Below the pieces are notes generated by a model, which was given only the letters and a program-made list of their open reading frames with translations, made no database searches and was not told where the DNA came from. Shown here piece by piece: positions 1 to 13,419 of a stretch of DNA of 35,168 nucleotides (position 1 is its first letter; each line of letters begins with the position of its first letter). Source of the stretch: Saccoglossus kowalevskii (Eukaryota > Hemichordata > Enteropneusta > Harrimaniidae); assembly GCF_000003605.2 (NCBI RefSeq), contig NW_003123908.1, positions 406,013 to 441,180 of the forward strand. Reading direction: 5' to 3'. The position numbers and the translations under genes were made by a program.

Positions 1-739
1 AAAATATTAAAACAATCGGGATAGTGGTTTTCAAAAAGAGGTCAGAAATTGTTATTATTTTTTTTACCAAAAATATTCACTAAATTTAGAGAACTAAAGT
101 TATTGTAATAAAATTTGAAAAATATCCACCCAAATATAAAATATTGAAGCAATTTGGTAAGGTGTTTTCACTTGTTATACACTTTTAAGTAAAACAATGG
201 AGATTCAACCAAATGTTGAATGTTTATGACAGAAATAGCATAGATGACTATAAATAACTTGTAATTAGGTGCTACATGTATACATGTATATTGTACATGT
301 ACTATTAATGTTTGTTTTTTTCATTTGATATGTTCTAAGAAGAATACCGGGTAAGGTGCTTTATAACCTTTTCACCACCAATTCCCTCTTTTCATCACAA
401 ATTCACAAAATAGTCACATTTATAGAATGCACTTTTCTTCAAAAAATTTTGACCAAAATAGCCAAATTTTTGAGTTAAAACTGTTGGCTCCAAAATTAGG
501 GTTCTTTTCCAGAATTATTGAAGAATATAAAAAAAATGCAGAAAAAATTGGGAGAGAAAGTCTGGCAGTGAAAAGGTTAAACAATAGCAATCATATTGAT
601 TTTTACCATATAATTATTTTCTGCCTAATAAATATAAACCACTCTGATATTTCAATAAACAGATACTAATGCACTAAAATGTAGCAAATAGTGTACCATT
701 ACAGTGTATGTGATGTAAAAAAAACATGTGAGTTTATAC
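1..739 (-). other. Gene B intron 4 (partial)
   Basis: AT-rich intron sequence with no recognisable exon. It contains the 216-bp inverted-repeat element at 364-579 and a cluster of TACATGTA palindromes at about 272-300. Confidence 0.6.
364..579. mobile_element. MITE-like element, TIR TAACCTTTTCAC
   Basis: TAACCTTTTCAC at 364-375 is matched by its exact complement at 568-579. Similarity continues imperfectly for five more bases (CACCA versus TGCCA). If the outer TA is a target duplication, this fits a Tc1/mariner-type non-autonomous element of about 212 bp. The interior has an 80-codon open frame that I regard as chance. Confidence 0.5.
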
Positions 740-816
740 CTATGTAACGGTGTGTCTTCAGTAGAGGAGCGGAATTCATCTGTTACCTTCATCTCAACCT
801 CAACTCTATCAAGATG
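740..816 (-). CDS. BLTP3: Gene B exon 4
   Basis: Starts in phase 0 after acceptor CTTCTCATAAG and encodes HLDRVEVEMK, the exact family motif (LDKVEVEMK). I end it at donor GTATAAAC (exon to 740, 77 nt, phase 2), which adds VTDEFRSSTEDTPLH. A shorter alternative ends at ATGAAG|GTAACA (exon 787-816, 30 nt, phase 0). The next exon lies off the window, so phase cannot decide between them. Confidence 0.82.
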
Positions 817-3800
817 CTTATGAGAAGAAAACAAAAAGACATTCAACTGCATCATGCATTAATATTATGCATTATCATATACCACGTACTGCCCAGCCTT
901 AAAAAACTATAAGAAACCTGATGAGTCAGCTGTGTAATAATTTCCTAAGTATGCTAAGCCCTGTTTAATCATAATCAAATGAACATATTCCTTTCATAGA
1001 TTTAAAACATGCACTCATAACTGATTCCAGATAGTAACAGGTATACTGTGTTAAAATTGTAGCAAATTTATTTTATACATGTACACGATGCTACCATCAT
1101 GTTGTGGGACTTATATATGTAAATCTGTCAGATACGGAAATCTAACCGAATTCAAGAAATTACGTGATTCATGCACCTTATTGTCTGTTAAGTTAAGAAA
1201 ATAGCAATCTACACTGTGCATGTTTCCAAAAAAAGCAAAAATGAACTTAATCCCAAAAATAAACAAATTTAAATACCAGTAGCTTGAAACGATTACATTT
1301 ATTTTTAATGGAACCTATACAATATATGATAAAACTTTTATGGACTGGATACTACCATTGCACATATCCCTCACTTTTATGGCTAATGCACCATCACAAG
1401 CTAAGAGCACTTCTGTTGTATGACATCAGGTAGCAATTGACAAATCCAGTTCATAAAGATTAAAGTAAGAATTAATATAAAGCTTATAAAATTAGTGGCA
1501 TTGTCACCAATATACATGTAATTAGGCAAATACTTACAAGAGCAGCAGGAGTAGTCTTGATTTTAGTCCATGGAATCTAAACATAAAATAAAATATAAGT
1601 TTTATTTACATCAGATTCAATATTTAATTATGATATTTAGTGTGAAATATCATTGCTAAAATAGTATGATAAATGTCATATCAACATTTCAAGCAATATT
1701 GAACATCAAATGCAGAAAAACAAATCATGAAACTTTACAGCAACGTGAGAATCTCTGACGAGATAAATTAAATAAATATTATAATATACCATTCATAAGC
1801 ATACAGTTCCCGGGAATTGAAACATTTTAGGACAATCAGTGTTGATTATGTCTATAAAAGTGTTTGATTTTTGATTGCCAGAAATACAAGACACTTGTAT
1901 TAACCATGCAGCTCTATGAGCATATGATATCAAATGACATTCACATAAGATACACCACAGTCCCTCTACCATCAGTCTGGAAATGCTTACTGTTTAAAGT
2001 GTCAATCAACTGGACTAGTGGGACAACTAGTGGCAATCCATGAAGCATGGTGACTTAGTGCGTTATATGGTCACAGTGGTTTGGTCAAGATTTTAATATT
2101 TTTGGCAAGAATAAAACCCATTTTATGAATAAGATATAATTATTTCATATTTTGACAGTATATATAATTATTCTGTGTGATGTTTCTTACTGTGGAACTA
2201 TGAGCTATTTCGTTTATGAGCTATGTCCCTGTTATTCTTTGTGAAACTATTAAAACAACGGCAAGTGTTTCATTTCGGAAGTTCAAAGCATCTTCAAATT
2301 GGTCAGCTGGTTGAATATATAATTTTAAAGGTAGTTTGTTCCAAAAATCATCTGCATTTTAAGTAAAAGTGTCCATGAAATCAAAATGGCGATGTCTTTA
2401 TTGATGGGATAATTGTTTGGCAGAATGACTTCGTCTTGCATATTGTTTAATAGACAGAATTTTCCAATACTTAGGTTAATATTTGTATTATATTCAAAGA
2501 ATTAAAATGAATGTCCTGGCAAAAAAAATGTTGTCCTTTTCATTTCATTCATGGTCCATTACAGCGGTCGCACAAGTCAAGTTTTGTCCCCAATTACAAG
2601 AGAATGGCATGATTAGAACAACCTGTTTCGAAATTGTTATGGTAGTTTAATTACATTTTAATATTAAATAGATTATTGAACAATATTCCCAAATAACTTC
2701 TTTTAGTATTCTTGATTTTAATATGGCCATTGACAAATACACATGCACACTGATGCTAAAATCTGTAAGTTAATTATAACGAATGGAACACCTTCCTGCA
2801 ATGAACACTTAACAGAATATGCCAACAGTTTATTTACCCACTATGAGCATTGGTACAACATTGCATTTCAGTTCCAGACTGGCGATAGAGGGACTGTGCA
2901 TACACATACCAATTTTTGAACTTTGTGAGGCCAAATAAGTACAACATACAATGCTAATCTGACTTTGTGACACACCTATGTGTACAAAATGGTATGTTGG
3001 GCAAATAATAATCAATCATTAACCCGTCTTCCTCCACACCTTTCGCCAATACTGTCAAACACAATCTACTATTTTCAGGAAAAATTTACATGTATAATGA
3101 CATAATTTGAAAAAATTGTTATAATTTTATTCATTTTTAAAAATTGTTTTCCGTATTATGTGTAATTGCAGTTATATATTCTATTTTTCACCTTAAAATG
3201 TGTATTTTTGGTCAAAAACTGAAACTATTTTCATGTTTGGGTACATTGTGTCATTGGAAATCCCTGACCACATATTGACATTCCTCAACCTGAACAGTTT
3301 TGTGATACATTCTCTGACTTGATAATATTAGTAGATTGGGACAATTAATCTCTACAAATTATGCGTAGGGCTATACTGTCCCTAACAGTGTGTATGATTC
3401 GTCATGAATTCAAGCCTAAATTAGTGTTGAACCATGCAGTGCAGTCTGGGTGCAACATAACTTCCAAGCTGGCTGTCTGCTGGCCATCCGCTGGCTATAC
3501 GCTGGCTATCTGCTGGCTATCTGCTGGTTATCTGCTGGCTATCTGCTGGCTATTCGCTGGCTATCTGCTGGTTATCTGCTGGTTATCTGCTGGCCATCCG
3601 CTGGCTATCTGCTGGTTATCTGCTGGTTATCTGCTGGCTATCTGCTGGCTATCCGCTGGCTATCTGCTGGTTATCTGCTGGTTATCTGCTGGCTATCTGC
3701 TGGTTATCTGCTGGCTATCGACTGGCTATCGACTGGCTATCGACTGGCTATCTGCTGGCTATCCGCTGGCTATCTGCTGGTTATCTGCTGGCTATCGACT

Positions 3801-6800
3801 GGCTATCGACTGGCTATCTGCTGGCTATCTGCTGGCTATCGACTGGCTATCTGCTGGCTATCCGCTGGCTATCCGCTGGCTATAGTTTCATTGTCAATAA
3901 TTTCTACTTACATGTATTCTTTGTAGTACATGTATGTACCTAATACATGTACATGTGTGTAACTAATTAGAGACATATTTAGGCAGATCACACTGCATAC
4001 TTTAGATATGTGGCAGTTGATATAAGCTACAGTTGTAAACTAGCTAGAATCCACTCTGAATCTAATACGTTGCTGATTATTATTGTTATTATGAAATATT
4101 TGCTTCATGTTGGGTGATTTGTTAATTTGGGTACACAATAGTACTACAGATAAAAACATTTACCTCAAAATATTAATCATTGATAATTCATTCTGTGTTA
4201 GTAAATTGAAAAAAAATATTGTATTAATTATTAAAATTACATTAATCACATATTTTGTTATTATTTTTGAATTATTGAATGTCTGATAAAACAAAAATTA
4301 AGCCCCCCCCCCCCAAATGAACATAAACTGTATTTTTAGAATGGTTGCCAAGAATAGATGATGAAAATTTTTCTCATGCAATTGATAAAGTCTTGTTGCT
4401 AGGCTACTGGGCATGCATCTGTTTGAATGATTATATATTTAAAGTTGATTATATTTTTTCGAAAAAAATGACTTTTGTTTGGTATTTTTTAAAAGATTAA
4501 TTTATTTTCATGGCTATTCAGAACATATGTACATGGATACCAAGATGACGTAAATTCAGTCATATAGCCTGATTCATCAGGTGTGAATGATTAAACGTTT
4601 TACAGATGTGCACTACAACATCAAATCAACATGTATGAAACAAATCCGAAGCTGGCGTAAGTAAAAATGTGGAACTGTGTGTATTTGTGATAACGGGTCA
4701 TATCCTTATTTGCATTTTAATTGATGCCATCATGGACATTGACTAGAAACCAGAGAGACCCCAGAATCATCTACAGATCGAATATCGCCAAATAGTACAA
4801 ATGTACCTTGCTATGAATAAATGAATATTACAGAATTTAGAGTAGATATCATCAGTTAAGATCTCCTAGACTACTAAAACATGCTAATTGTTCTAAAGAG
4901 CTGAGTGGAACTCTGCAGTATATCTGTGATAGCTAAATATAGAAATTCAATGAAACTAAACTAATCATACTTTGTTACGACAAGGAAATGGTGACATTTC
5001 AAAGTACCTTGTAACGATTAAATGGATTGCTACTGTATAATCAGTGTTTCAGTTAACCTATTAAGTATCGCTACTTCTTTATTTATTTCAGGAACAACAG
5101 GCAAGATTATCCATGATGACATTTCCCAGGTATTATGATATTTTGACCGTTCCACTAGAACATCACAAATACATTTATCTATGTTTCTAGTTCTTGCATA
5201 TAATGGTTTTTAAAATCAACATGAACTTTTCATAATTTTGATATAACAATCAAACACTAAGCGACCACCTTCATGGAATATCACCTTTGATCTACTACAT
5301 GTAACACAATAATTTCATCACTCAAAGAAAATTAAGACGTAATATTATTATTACTGGTATTATTATTTCCGTGAACAATTTGAAGCATTTTGAAATTTGG
5401 TAGGATCTATGTACCATGTAAATTGTCCCTGTTGGGAGACAAACCCAAGAGAAAAGATATTTAATATCAAAGGGGTACGAGTTCCTTAGGGTCCCTCACA
5501 CATATTATTACCCCTCCAGTGCATACCATATATACCGTATACATGTAGTTATTTGAAAAGGGCATAAAAACTTCTTTGGAATTGAATGTACTGTATCATG
5601 AGGGTCTTTCTAGGAAAATAAATAAATCACTGTGAAGTATAATAAATTTCCATGAAAAATGCTAACATCTTCAATTGTATGATACATGTATGTGTACGTG
5701 TCCCATGTGGAAATATGTTGGAAAATTATGTCTGTATTTTTTTTGATCACTCAGAATTACCAAATCTTAACGTAAGTCTGTTCGTATAAAAAAAGCATTA
5801 AACCTTGAATCTGAATAATCCAATATTTTGAAATGAAGACCACATAGCTGCTTTTATTGCTATGAACTCCCTAAGTTGTTGCACATATGTGTGGCAACAT
5901 TTGGATGCTGTGAAACCCATTAAAACTCTACACATGGATATATGTTACCATACTTTGCACACATTTGTAAAACATAATATACTAGCCCCTACACAGCAAT
6001 AAACAGCTTAGAATCTCCTCACAAGGCAACTACATGTACAATAATTATTTTGATTTAAAAAGGCATAAAGTTAAATCAATACAGGAATTTAACTACAAGA
6101 CATGCATGTATATTTAAGAGTGATGTGTGAACAAAATGTAGAGTAACTTGTAATACATGGAGACCATCATTTTAGTACATTACGTATAAGTCAGTATATT
6201 TAAAAGTGACATGTGAACCAAAGTAACTAGTATAGTGGTACATAGGACGACATTTAGGTCCTTTACCTTGCAAACAGAAAGGAACATAATGTGTTTTTTT
6301 TCATGCAACAACCTGTTTATTTTCAAAATTTTCAAATTTTAGGATTACATACAACTGATTATATAAAATTATTAATCCACGCACATTACAGTGTGTATAG
6401 AGTTGAAATTGCCATAAAGATAAATCAGATGCTGAGTCTTAACATACCTTGACTCCTAATTTGTTGCATTTTGCTTTTGTAACTACCAGCCATGTTGGTA
6501 AGTCCATTAAATCCATTAAGACGTCCTCATTTAGCTCAAGATTGTGCAGCTCCCCCTCTCCTTTCAGTGTGCTGATGTTTATCTTATCAGATGTCACATT
6601 TTTAGCAAACCTGCAAAGTACATGTATGATATTAGATCAGTATTACAATCAATACATAAGCTTAAAGCATAAAATAAACAATACATTTTTAATACACATA
6701 TTATATATGTAACACTGGATCTATATTGAACACGATGTGGCACAGAGACTGACACTTTATGGATGGTCTCCCATTGTCTATTTTTATTGGTGATTGCTGT

Positions 6801-9800
6801 GTTCTTTATCAATTTGTAAAGTTTATCAGGCTTATGAATTTGCCAATTTTATATTTTTAAATGTACATGTATATAAATATTATTAATAACTATAATATCA
6901 CAGCAGGAGAAGTCAAAAATAGCAGACTAGAGCAAAAATAAATCAAACTACCAGTAATCATCAAAAATAGAGTAATGCAGATACATGTATTGACCCAAAT
7001 AAACAAGTCACAAATGACATTGCCCCTGTCAATCATTTAAGTGCCTTTGAAATAATATGAAGTCACTTAATATGAAGATTAAGCATGAACGTAAAGTTTG
7101 AGACAGTAACATTGAGCCAGAGAAGCAGGTACAAAATGCCTGCCAGTCTGCCATCTTAAATCTGATCTTGCTCTCAGAAAAAATGACTGAAACTGACTAC
7201 ACAGCTCGCTATCTTTGAAGCTGGAAGAGAGAATGCAGGACGGTGTTACACTGTAGTTACAACTTGTTAGTAATTTCTTTGATTGTCATTATTCAACAAT
7301 AAACACGTATTAGATAAACCAAAGACATTTTTGAATAAACAACATACATTCACACTATTTCCTCAGGTGTACTACCAGGAACATCTGTATATGTCATGTT
7401 CATCATACTTTTATTATTATACATGTACATGTACATGTAGGTTCATGCTATTAGGATATCATAAATGAAAACAAATCGAGGTGACCGAACAAGTTAGAAA
7501 TATCATGAGAAATGGTCAAGACATTTTTACACTGGTTTCTATAGTGACATTATTTCTTCATATCTTGAAATTTTGCTCAGTGACATGAAATACAAATTTA
7601 TATATACATGTAGATATATAGATCTTAATATTGTGAAAACATTTCACAAAATTTACATACATTTCCAGGGTGAGAATAGTTTTCCCATTATGTACAACGG
7701 GAGGTTATCACCCATAATGCATTGCATCTATGTGCAGTAACATGCTCAGTAATGCAAAATTCAACTTGGATCAAAACTTTGGGGGCCAAATTATAGTTAA
7801 ATAGTAGTAGTCTACAACTCAGTGACAGTACCATGACAATGTGTGACAACATGGATAGTGGAAACACAGTACAGTATGTGCCACAGACAGAGTTATAATT
7901 TGTTCTGTTAATCTGTTATACCGGTACATGTATATCATGGGTATATATTCTGACATACATGTATGGTACCAGTGTGTCCTCTAAACAGACCTGGTTTTGC
8001 AGAGATCTTGAGTTAAAATGGAATGCCAAAAATTAAGTTTGGTCAGATTGTGGGGAGAGAGAGAGCTTTTCAAGAAAAAAATCAAAGTGCTATTTTGTAG
8101 CATCAAACAAAAATGTTGTGGCTGTCTTCTCACTTATTTTATTTATAAAATGTGAATTTTTTTTTCCCGAAATTGCAAATCCCTCAACTATAGTAAGATT
8201 TTTCTTGTTAATGGCACTAGACAAATATCCTTGGGCATTATAATATCAGTTTACTATTATTGCTGCATATCAATATTTCATCAGCGTAAAGCGATATTTG
8301 ACGTGGGTTGATATTGTTCTTTGCAACGCCTCCATTGAAATCAACCCTATTTACATCCCGATTTTTTGTTACATCCTCTAGTTCAAAAAACAATGACTCG
8401 TAAGTCGTGAAATAGAGAAATAATACTACTAATAAAATTTACTAGCAAATGCATACAAGTTTATTATTATAATCATGTATTATGCTCAAGTATACTCATG
8501 TACAGTTGTATATACCCAATGGTTTTCACTTGAAAACAGTCTAGTTCAAATTCGAATGAAGTGACTTGATTCACTAGGCAGCTAAATAATAGTTCATCAA
8601 TCAGAAATAAATTAGAACAGCTTACAACATAGGCTTAGACAGTGTAACTGCTGTTTAAGTTTAAAACATTTAGGTTTATGAATAATTAATAACATACATG
8701 CCTTTGCCAAGTTCTGTGTAACATGACATGTACCCACAGTTGTGGTTTGATAATTAGGGGTTATTTGCAGTTAATACTGGAGATAATGTGTTGTATACTG
8801 GAAGAAGGAATGTTTTTTTTTTTCACAATGTGTAGCACAGGAATAATTATCAATACTGCTTCAAACAGTACCATATGTTATCTCCAGTATTAGACATGAA
8901 TGACACTGAGAACTGTATTTGCTGTCTATACAAACATTTCGCTGATTTATTTATGAAGACATTTCCACAGTGGTTATCACATAGCTCCATCAAGGCAGCA
9001 GTACTTTGGACAAAATTTTTTTTAATTTAGTATGAAATGAACGCTCAGAATTTGTGTCAGTTGAGTGTGCACATGTAGCATGTTCGATTATGCAAATTTT
9101 AATACATCACAACTCTGAAAGCAAAAAAAAAAACAATAACTTAGCTGATCTTTTCTTCCCAACAATACTATATGCATAATAATAATAAGGTTATTAACAA
9201 AATACTGGTAAATGTACGTCCTTGTACATTGTTCGCTTCAACATACTTATGTTCTATGCTTATTTGATAAAAGTTTTCATTGACCAGGAGGAGAGGTCAA
9301 GGGTCAGAGTACAATCACACAAAAACAATACAGGGGTAACAAAAATTATTGTAGGTCAAAGGTTACAGAGGCATATTATAATAATAGAGAATATCCCACT
9401 TTAAAATAAATTATTCAAGACATGTTTGTCACCTTGTTTCTGTATCCACATTAAGATATCCCACAATTCCCTTGAGCAGTCCACTAGTTTAAGTCAATGA
9501 CCGAATGGTCCAATTATTTTATGCCTTTATGAAAACAGCTCGTACATAGAATTCAATCAAACGCTGTTTAGCACAATGACCAAATGGAATAACTTCAATA
9601 GGTGAAAAACACTTGACAAGTGAGCTGACAGTTCAGACGGAAACATTTTCTGGTCAGGTTAAAGAGTTAATGGGTTACTATTTTTGTCTTAGTGCTTTAG
9701 CAATGTATATTTACAATACATGTTTAGTTGGTTTGTTGCTGTATTCTCAACTGGTATATTTATTGCCAGTTTGTGAATACTGGTAAAATAAATTTCCATT

Positions 9801-12800
9801 GCTAAATTCTCAACTGGTAAGTTCAATAATTACAGTCCACATGTGGCTAGAAAATTGAGATAATGTTAGGCGTTATACAGAGCAGTAATGATAAATATCA
9901 CTTACACAAATTCATTTTCTCTGTATGCAGAAGCTGAACAGAGAATCGTTTTAAGCAGATGAGATTAGTGATGTGTTTATTATTACATAATACAGTATCA
10001 ATATATTGTGGGCACCATACTAATTATTAAATAAGATATTGCAACATATTATTTTATTATTATATTAGTCTATTTGTGTGATTCCAGTGAAGGCTACCAC
10101 ATTGTGGAGTTGTCGTCATGGTAGTTGGATGTTGTATCCATGGCAATCGAATAGATGAGTCATTTTGAGTCACCAAGGGAAATAAAACATGGTATTCCAG
10201 TATTAAACATGCCAGCACATTAAATTTGCCAATTAAAGCCGCAAAATGTTGATAATAACGACATAATTGGAAAATCAAACGTCGAAGATGTATAATTAAC
10301 CTTTTCCTATCTACGTGCATGGAAAAGCATATCATTGTTGTTTTTTCAACAAATTTCTTTTGTCATGTGCACATATTTTAAGCACCTGGTTTTTTTAAAC
10401 AATGGACCAAATTCCAGGTCTGAATTCACAGCAAACTGTCACTTTTCTATCCTTCACATTTATTGATACCACCATCAGCTCAGCTCAAAGAGATTTTAAA
10501 CTACCGGTAGTATACTTATTCTCATTAAAGCGACTCCATTTTGATTACTGCAAAACACTTACCAATTACGAACAACATATAGACTTGTTAAAACAGCTAA
10601 CTAAGCACAAATCTATGTCGATTTAAAATATAAAGAAGCAAAAATATATATATTTTCATATCTTTATCAATAATTTGTGAATATTGGTAAAATACATTTT
10701 TGTAGATGAATTCAAAATAAATAATTAAAGGTATTGTAGTATGCGAGCTTTTGGTGAGATGAATTTTCTAATTTCATTTGTGCATAACGGCAGGTAAATG
10801 AATGTGCCAATTCATAACATATGGAAAGATGTGATACTGCAAACGACTCAGTTTTTGCAAATTTGAAAAATTTTGTGGAATTTATGAAAATGTAGTCTCT
10901 CGCCAAATCAAATCGATTCAAAGTATATATATCAATGTTCAGGCTGTATATACATGTATTATAACAAATATATACATATTATAAAATGAGGTAACAGAAT
11001 GAGAATATGACCTTTCACACTGTTATCCCCACACATTAACAGTCCACCAGCAAACAGAAATTTATCTCTCATGATCCTAATTTTTTGGTAATTTTGAACG
11101 AAATACCTAAGATGAGCATCCAAATTTGGTTAAATTAATTTTTATTAAATTTTAAAATTTAGATATATATTATGTGATCAGTAAAAATAAATCTGTTTCT
11201 TTGTTGTTTTGATTTTATTAAGCTGAAGAATCAGCAGAATCAATGTATCCCTGATAGCTGTTATCTGTACATACAAGTTGTATAAATTTATAACCGTGAT
11301 GACCTGTAGGGGTCAACTTAAAAATTTACCTATCAGTATCCAATTTTTGATTATTCAGCTGGATTTGAGGTGAAGACGGGAGCAGGAGTTGAAAACCAAA
11401 CCTAAAAAGCCATTTTCATTGCATTTTTTACTTTAACAAAGGCCAAAATTTTAAGAGTAAATATTACAGTAAGTATTAAGAATAGGTTGACACAAAAATG
11501 ACACAAAGATGATTAGATACACAGAAAACAATGAACAATTAGGATAATTAGTTGTAACATGTTACTGATTACAGCAATGATACGTACATAATTTTTCATT
11601 GAGAATGATTCGTAATCATAATATTGTTGTCTGACAATCATTTTTGAAACTCTGACAACCTTGTCATGACAAAATTATATTTGCAATATATTTACTGGTA
11701 AATAAAAATTTAAACAAAATAATGATACATCTACGAAATACTCTCACTATAATCATATCTGAGATTAGTCAGATAAGATTTACAGATACTTTATAGTTAC
11801 CGTGGTGATTATCATGTCAATGACACATCTTAAGTTTATTGTATGTATATATGTATTTCTTACTAAAATAACAAAAATCATGCTATGTTTTAATATGTTT
11901 CATAAAATTTAAAATCATACTTTTAATGTTCAGTTCAAAGTGCTTCTACTTTTATAGTTAAGCCAGTATTACAACGTAATCCTCTTAGAGTTTTTGCAGA
12001 ACCTGATTTTCTATTCAATGAATCAATAATTAATTTAAAAAATTAAAATCCTCAGATATGGAGCTCTAGGGAGCAAACAATTACATCATAATACCATTAT
12101 AGGAATCTCAGCTAAACTGTGTCTTCAAAGTACATTGTACAGAGTGAGTTATTCAGGCTATGGTGTTGAGCATGTCAATCCCAATCATGTAGATGATAGA
12201 ATAGAAATTATTCACAAGCGTAAGCTCTTACAAGTTTAAGCTGCATCAACAAATCTTATTATACCAGTAATATTTCCAACATCAAGTATGTATATACTGT
12301 AAAAGTGTTAATTATTCACTGGATTTTGCTTATTTCGCTGACTGGAAAATGCGCTAAATTAAAACCCAGTGAATATGTAAAATTGAGCATAGAACACATT
12401 ATCTAAATGATAGAACCATGATTATAACCCACTGAATATGCCTGAAATGCAAAATAAGTGAAATTTAAACCCAGTGAAAATTACTCATTCTACAGTAACC
12501 CATCTCAACCTGTGACGCAAAACACACCACATAAAAAGATTTGGGACAGAAAACTGATCTAACGATACTGCTCGTACAAAATTATAAATATTATATTCTT
12601 TTTGTTGATGATATCCTTGCATAAAAAATCTTGAAGTGGTTTGTGGCTAAGAATGAAAGAGAGATTACACACAATAATTGCTTTAAGTAATATTGATTTT
12701 GTCTGCGTTCACAAAAGAAATGTCAATACTACTTCTCATAATACACATCGTGTTTCTGTCACTTTTTAACCTTGGATTAAACTCTAAACAGATATACAAA

Positions 12801-13377
12801 AAAATAAAAAAATAAAATTACCTAGAGTAAAATTATTACTGTAAACCAGACACAACTTTGCATGCACACAAAAAATAATAATATTATTGCATTTATCATT
12901 TTTTTGTTTTTCAATACAAGATAATATGTATATAAACCATGCAAATTTCTACATTGATAATTAGAATTCTGATGAGATGTAATTTCTTGGCAAATAACCA
13001 AGACAAGTAAAGCTCAGAAAATCTTTAGATTTAAAATTTAGAATTTTAATTTAATCTTACAATAGAAACCATATTTATTCATTCAAGTATCAGTCATAAC
13101 ACACATTCAATTACACATATTGCTTACTGTACACCATTACATTTTTGCGATTTGAGGAAATTATGGCATTTGTGAGGATAAAAAGTCACAGAAGTCACTG
13201 AAACTTCAGAGAAATTTTTACTGCAACAATATTTTGTGATTTTCACAAAATATACAAAAACATGTTGCAAGAGATCCATATCAAACTAGATGTGGGGCTT
13301 GGTTTGATAAAAATGTACAATACTACCCTGACAATTGCGTGTAGCGAAAAACTACCAGCGATTTAATTGCACTGTAT

Positions 13378-13419
<42 letters not shown>

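Larger units (their letters stand above)
1577..6447 (-). other. Gene B intron 2
   Basis: 4.87 kb with no supported exon on either strand. It holds the 11-bp minisatellite (3469-3886), a 12-base C run (4303-4314), a pair of inverted dispersed repeats (1956-1985 and 2864-2898) and many TACATGTA palindromes (for example 3909-3954). Confidence 0.7.

Noticed and set aside
427-669. 80-codon plus-strand frame at the left edge
   Set aside because: Lysine/asparagine-rich composition follows from AT-rich DNA, it lies inside a MITE-like element, and no family pattern is visible.
3361-3926. Two long plus-strand open frames with LAICWLSAGYL repeats
   Set aside because: They are created by the stop-free 11-bp minisatellite; the same peptide appears in every plus frame and the array sits in an intron of gene B.
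11299-11314. Everted nuclear-receptor site TGACCT-GTAG-GGGTCA
   Set aside because: Only one imperfect copy with unusual spacing, and nothing nearby supports it.
13126-13330. Third TACTGTAAAA-type MITE starting TACTGTACACC near 13126
   Set aside because: No matching right end was found within a plausible distance.
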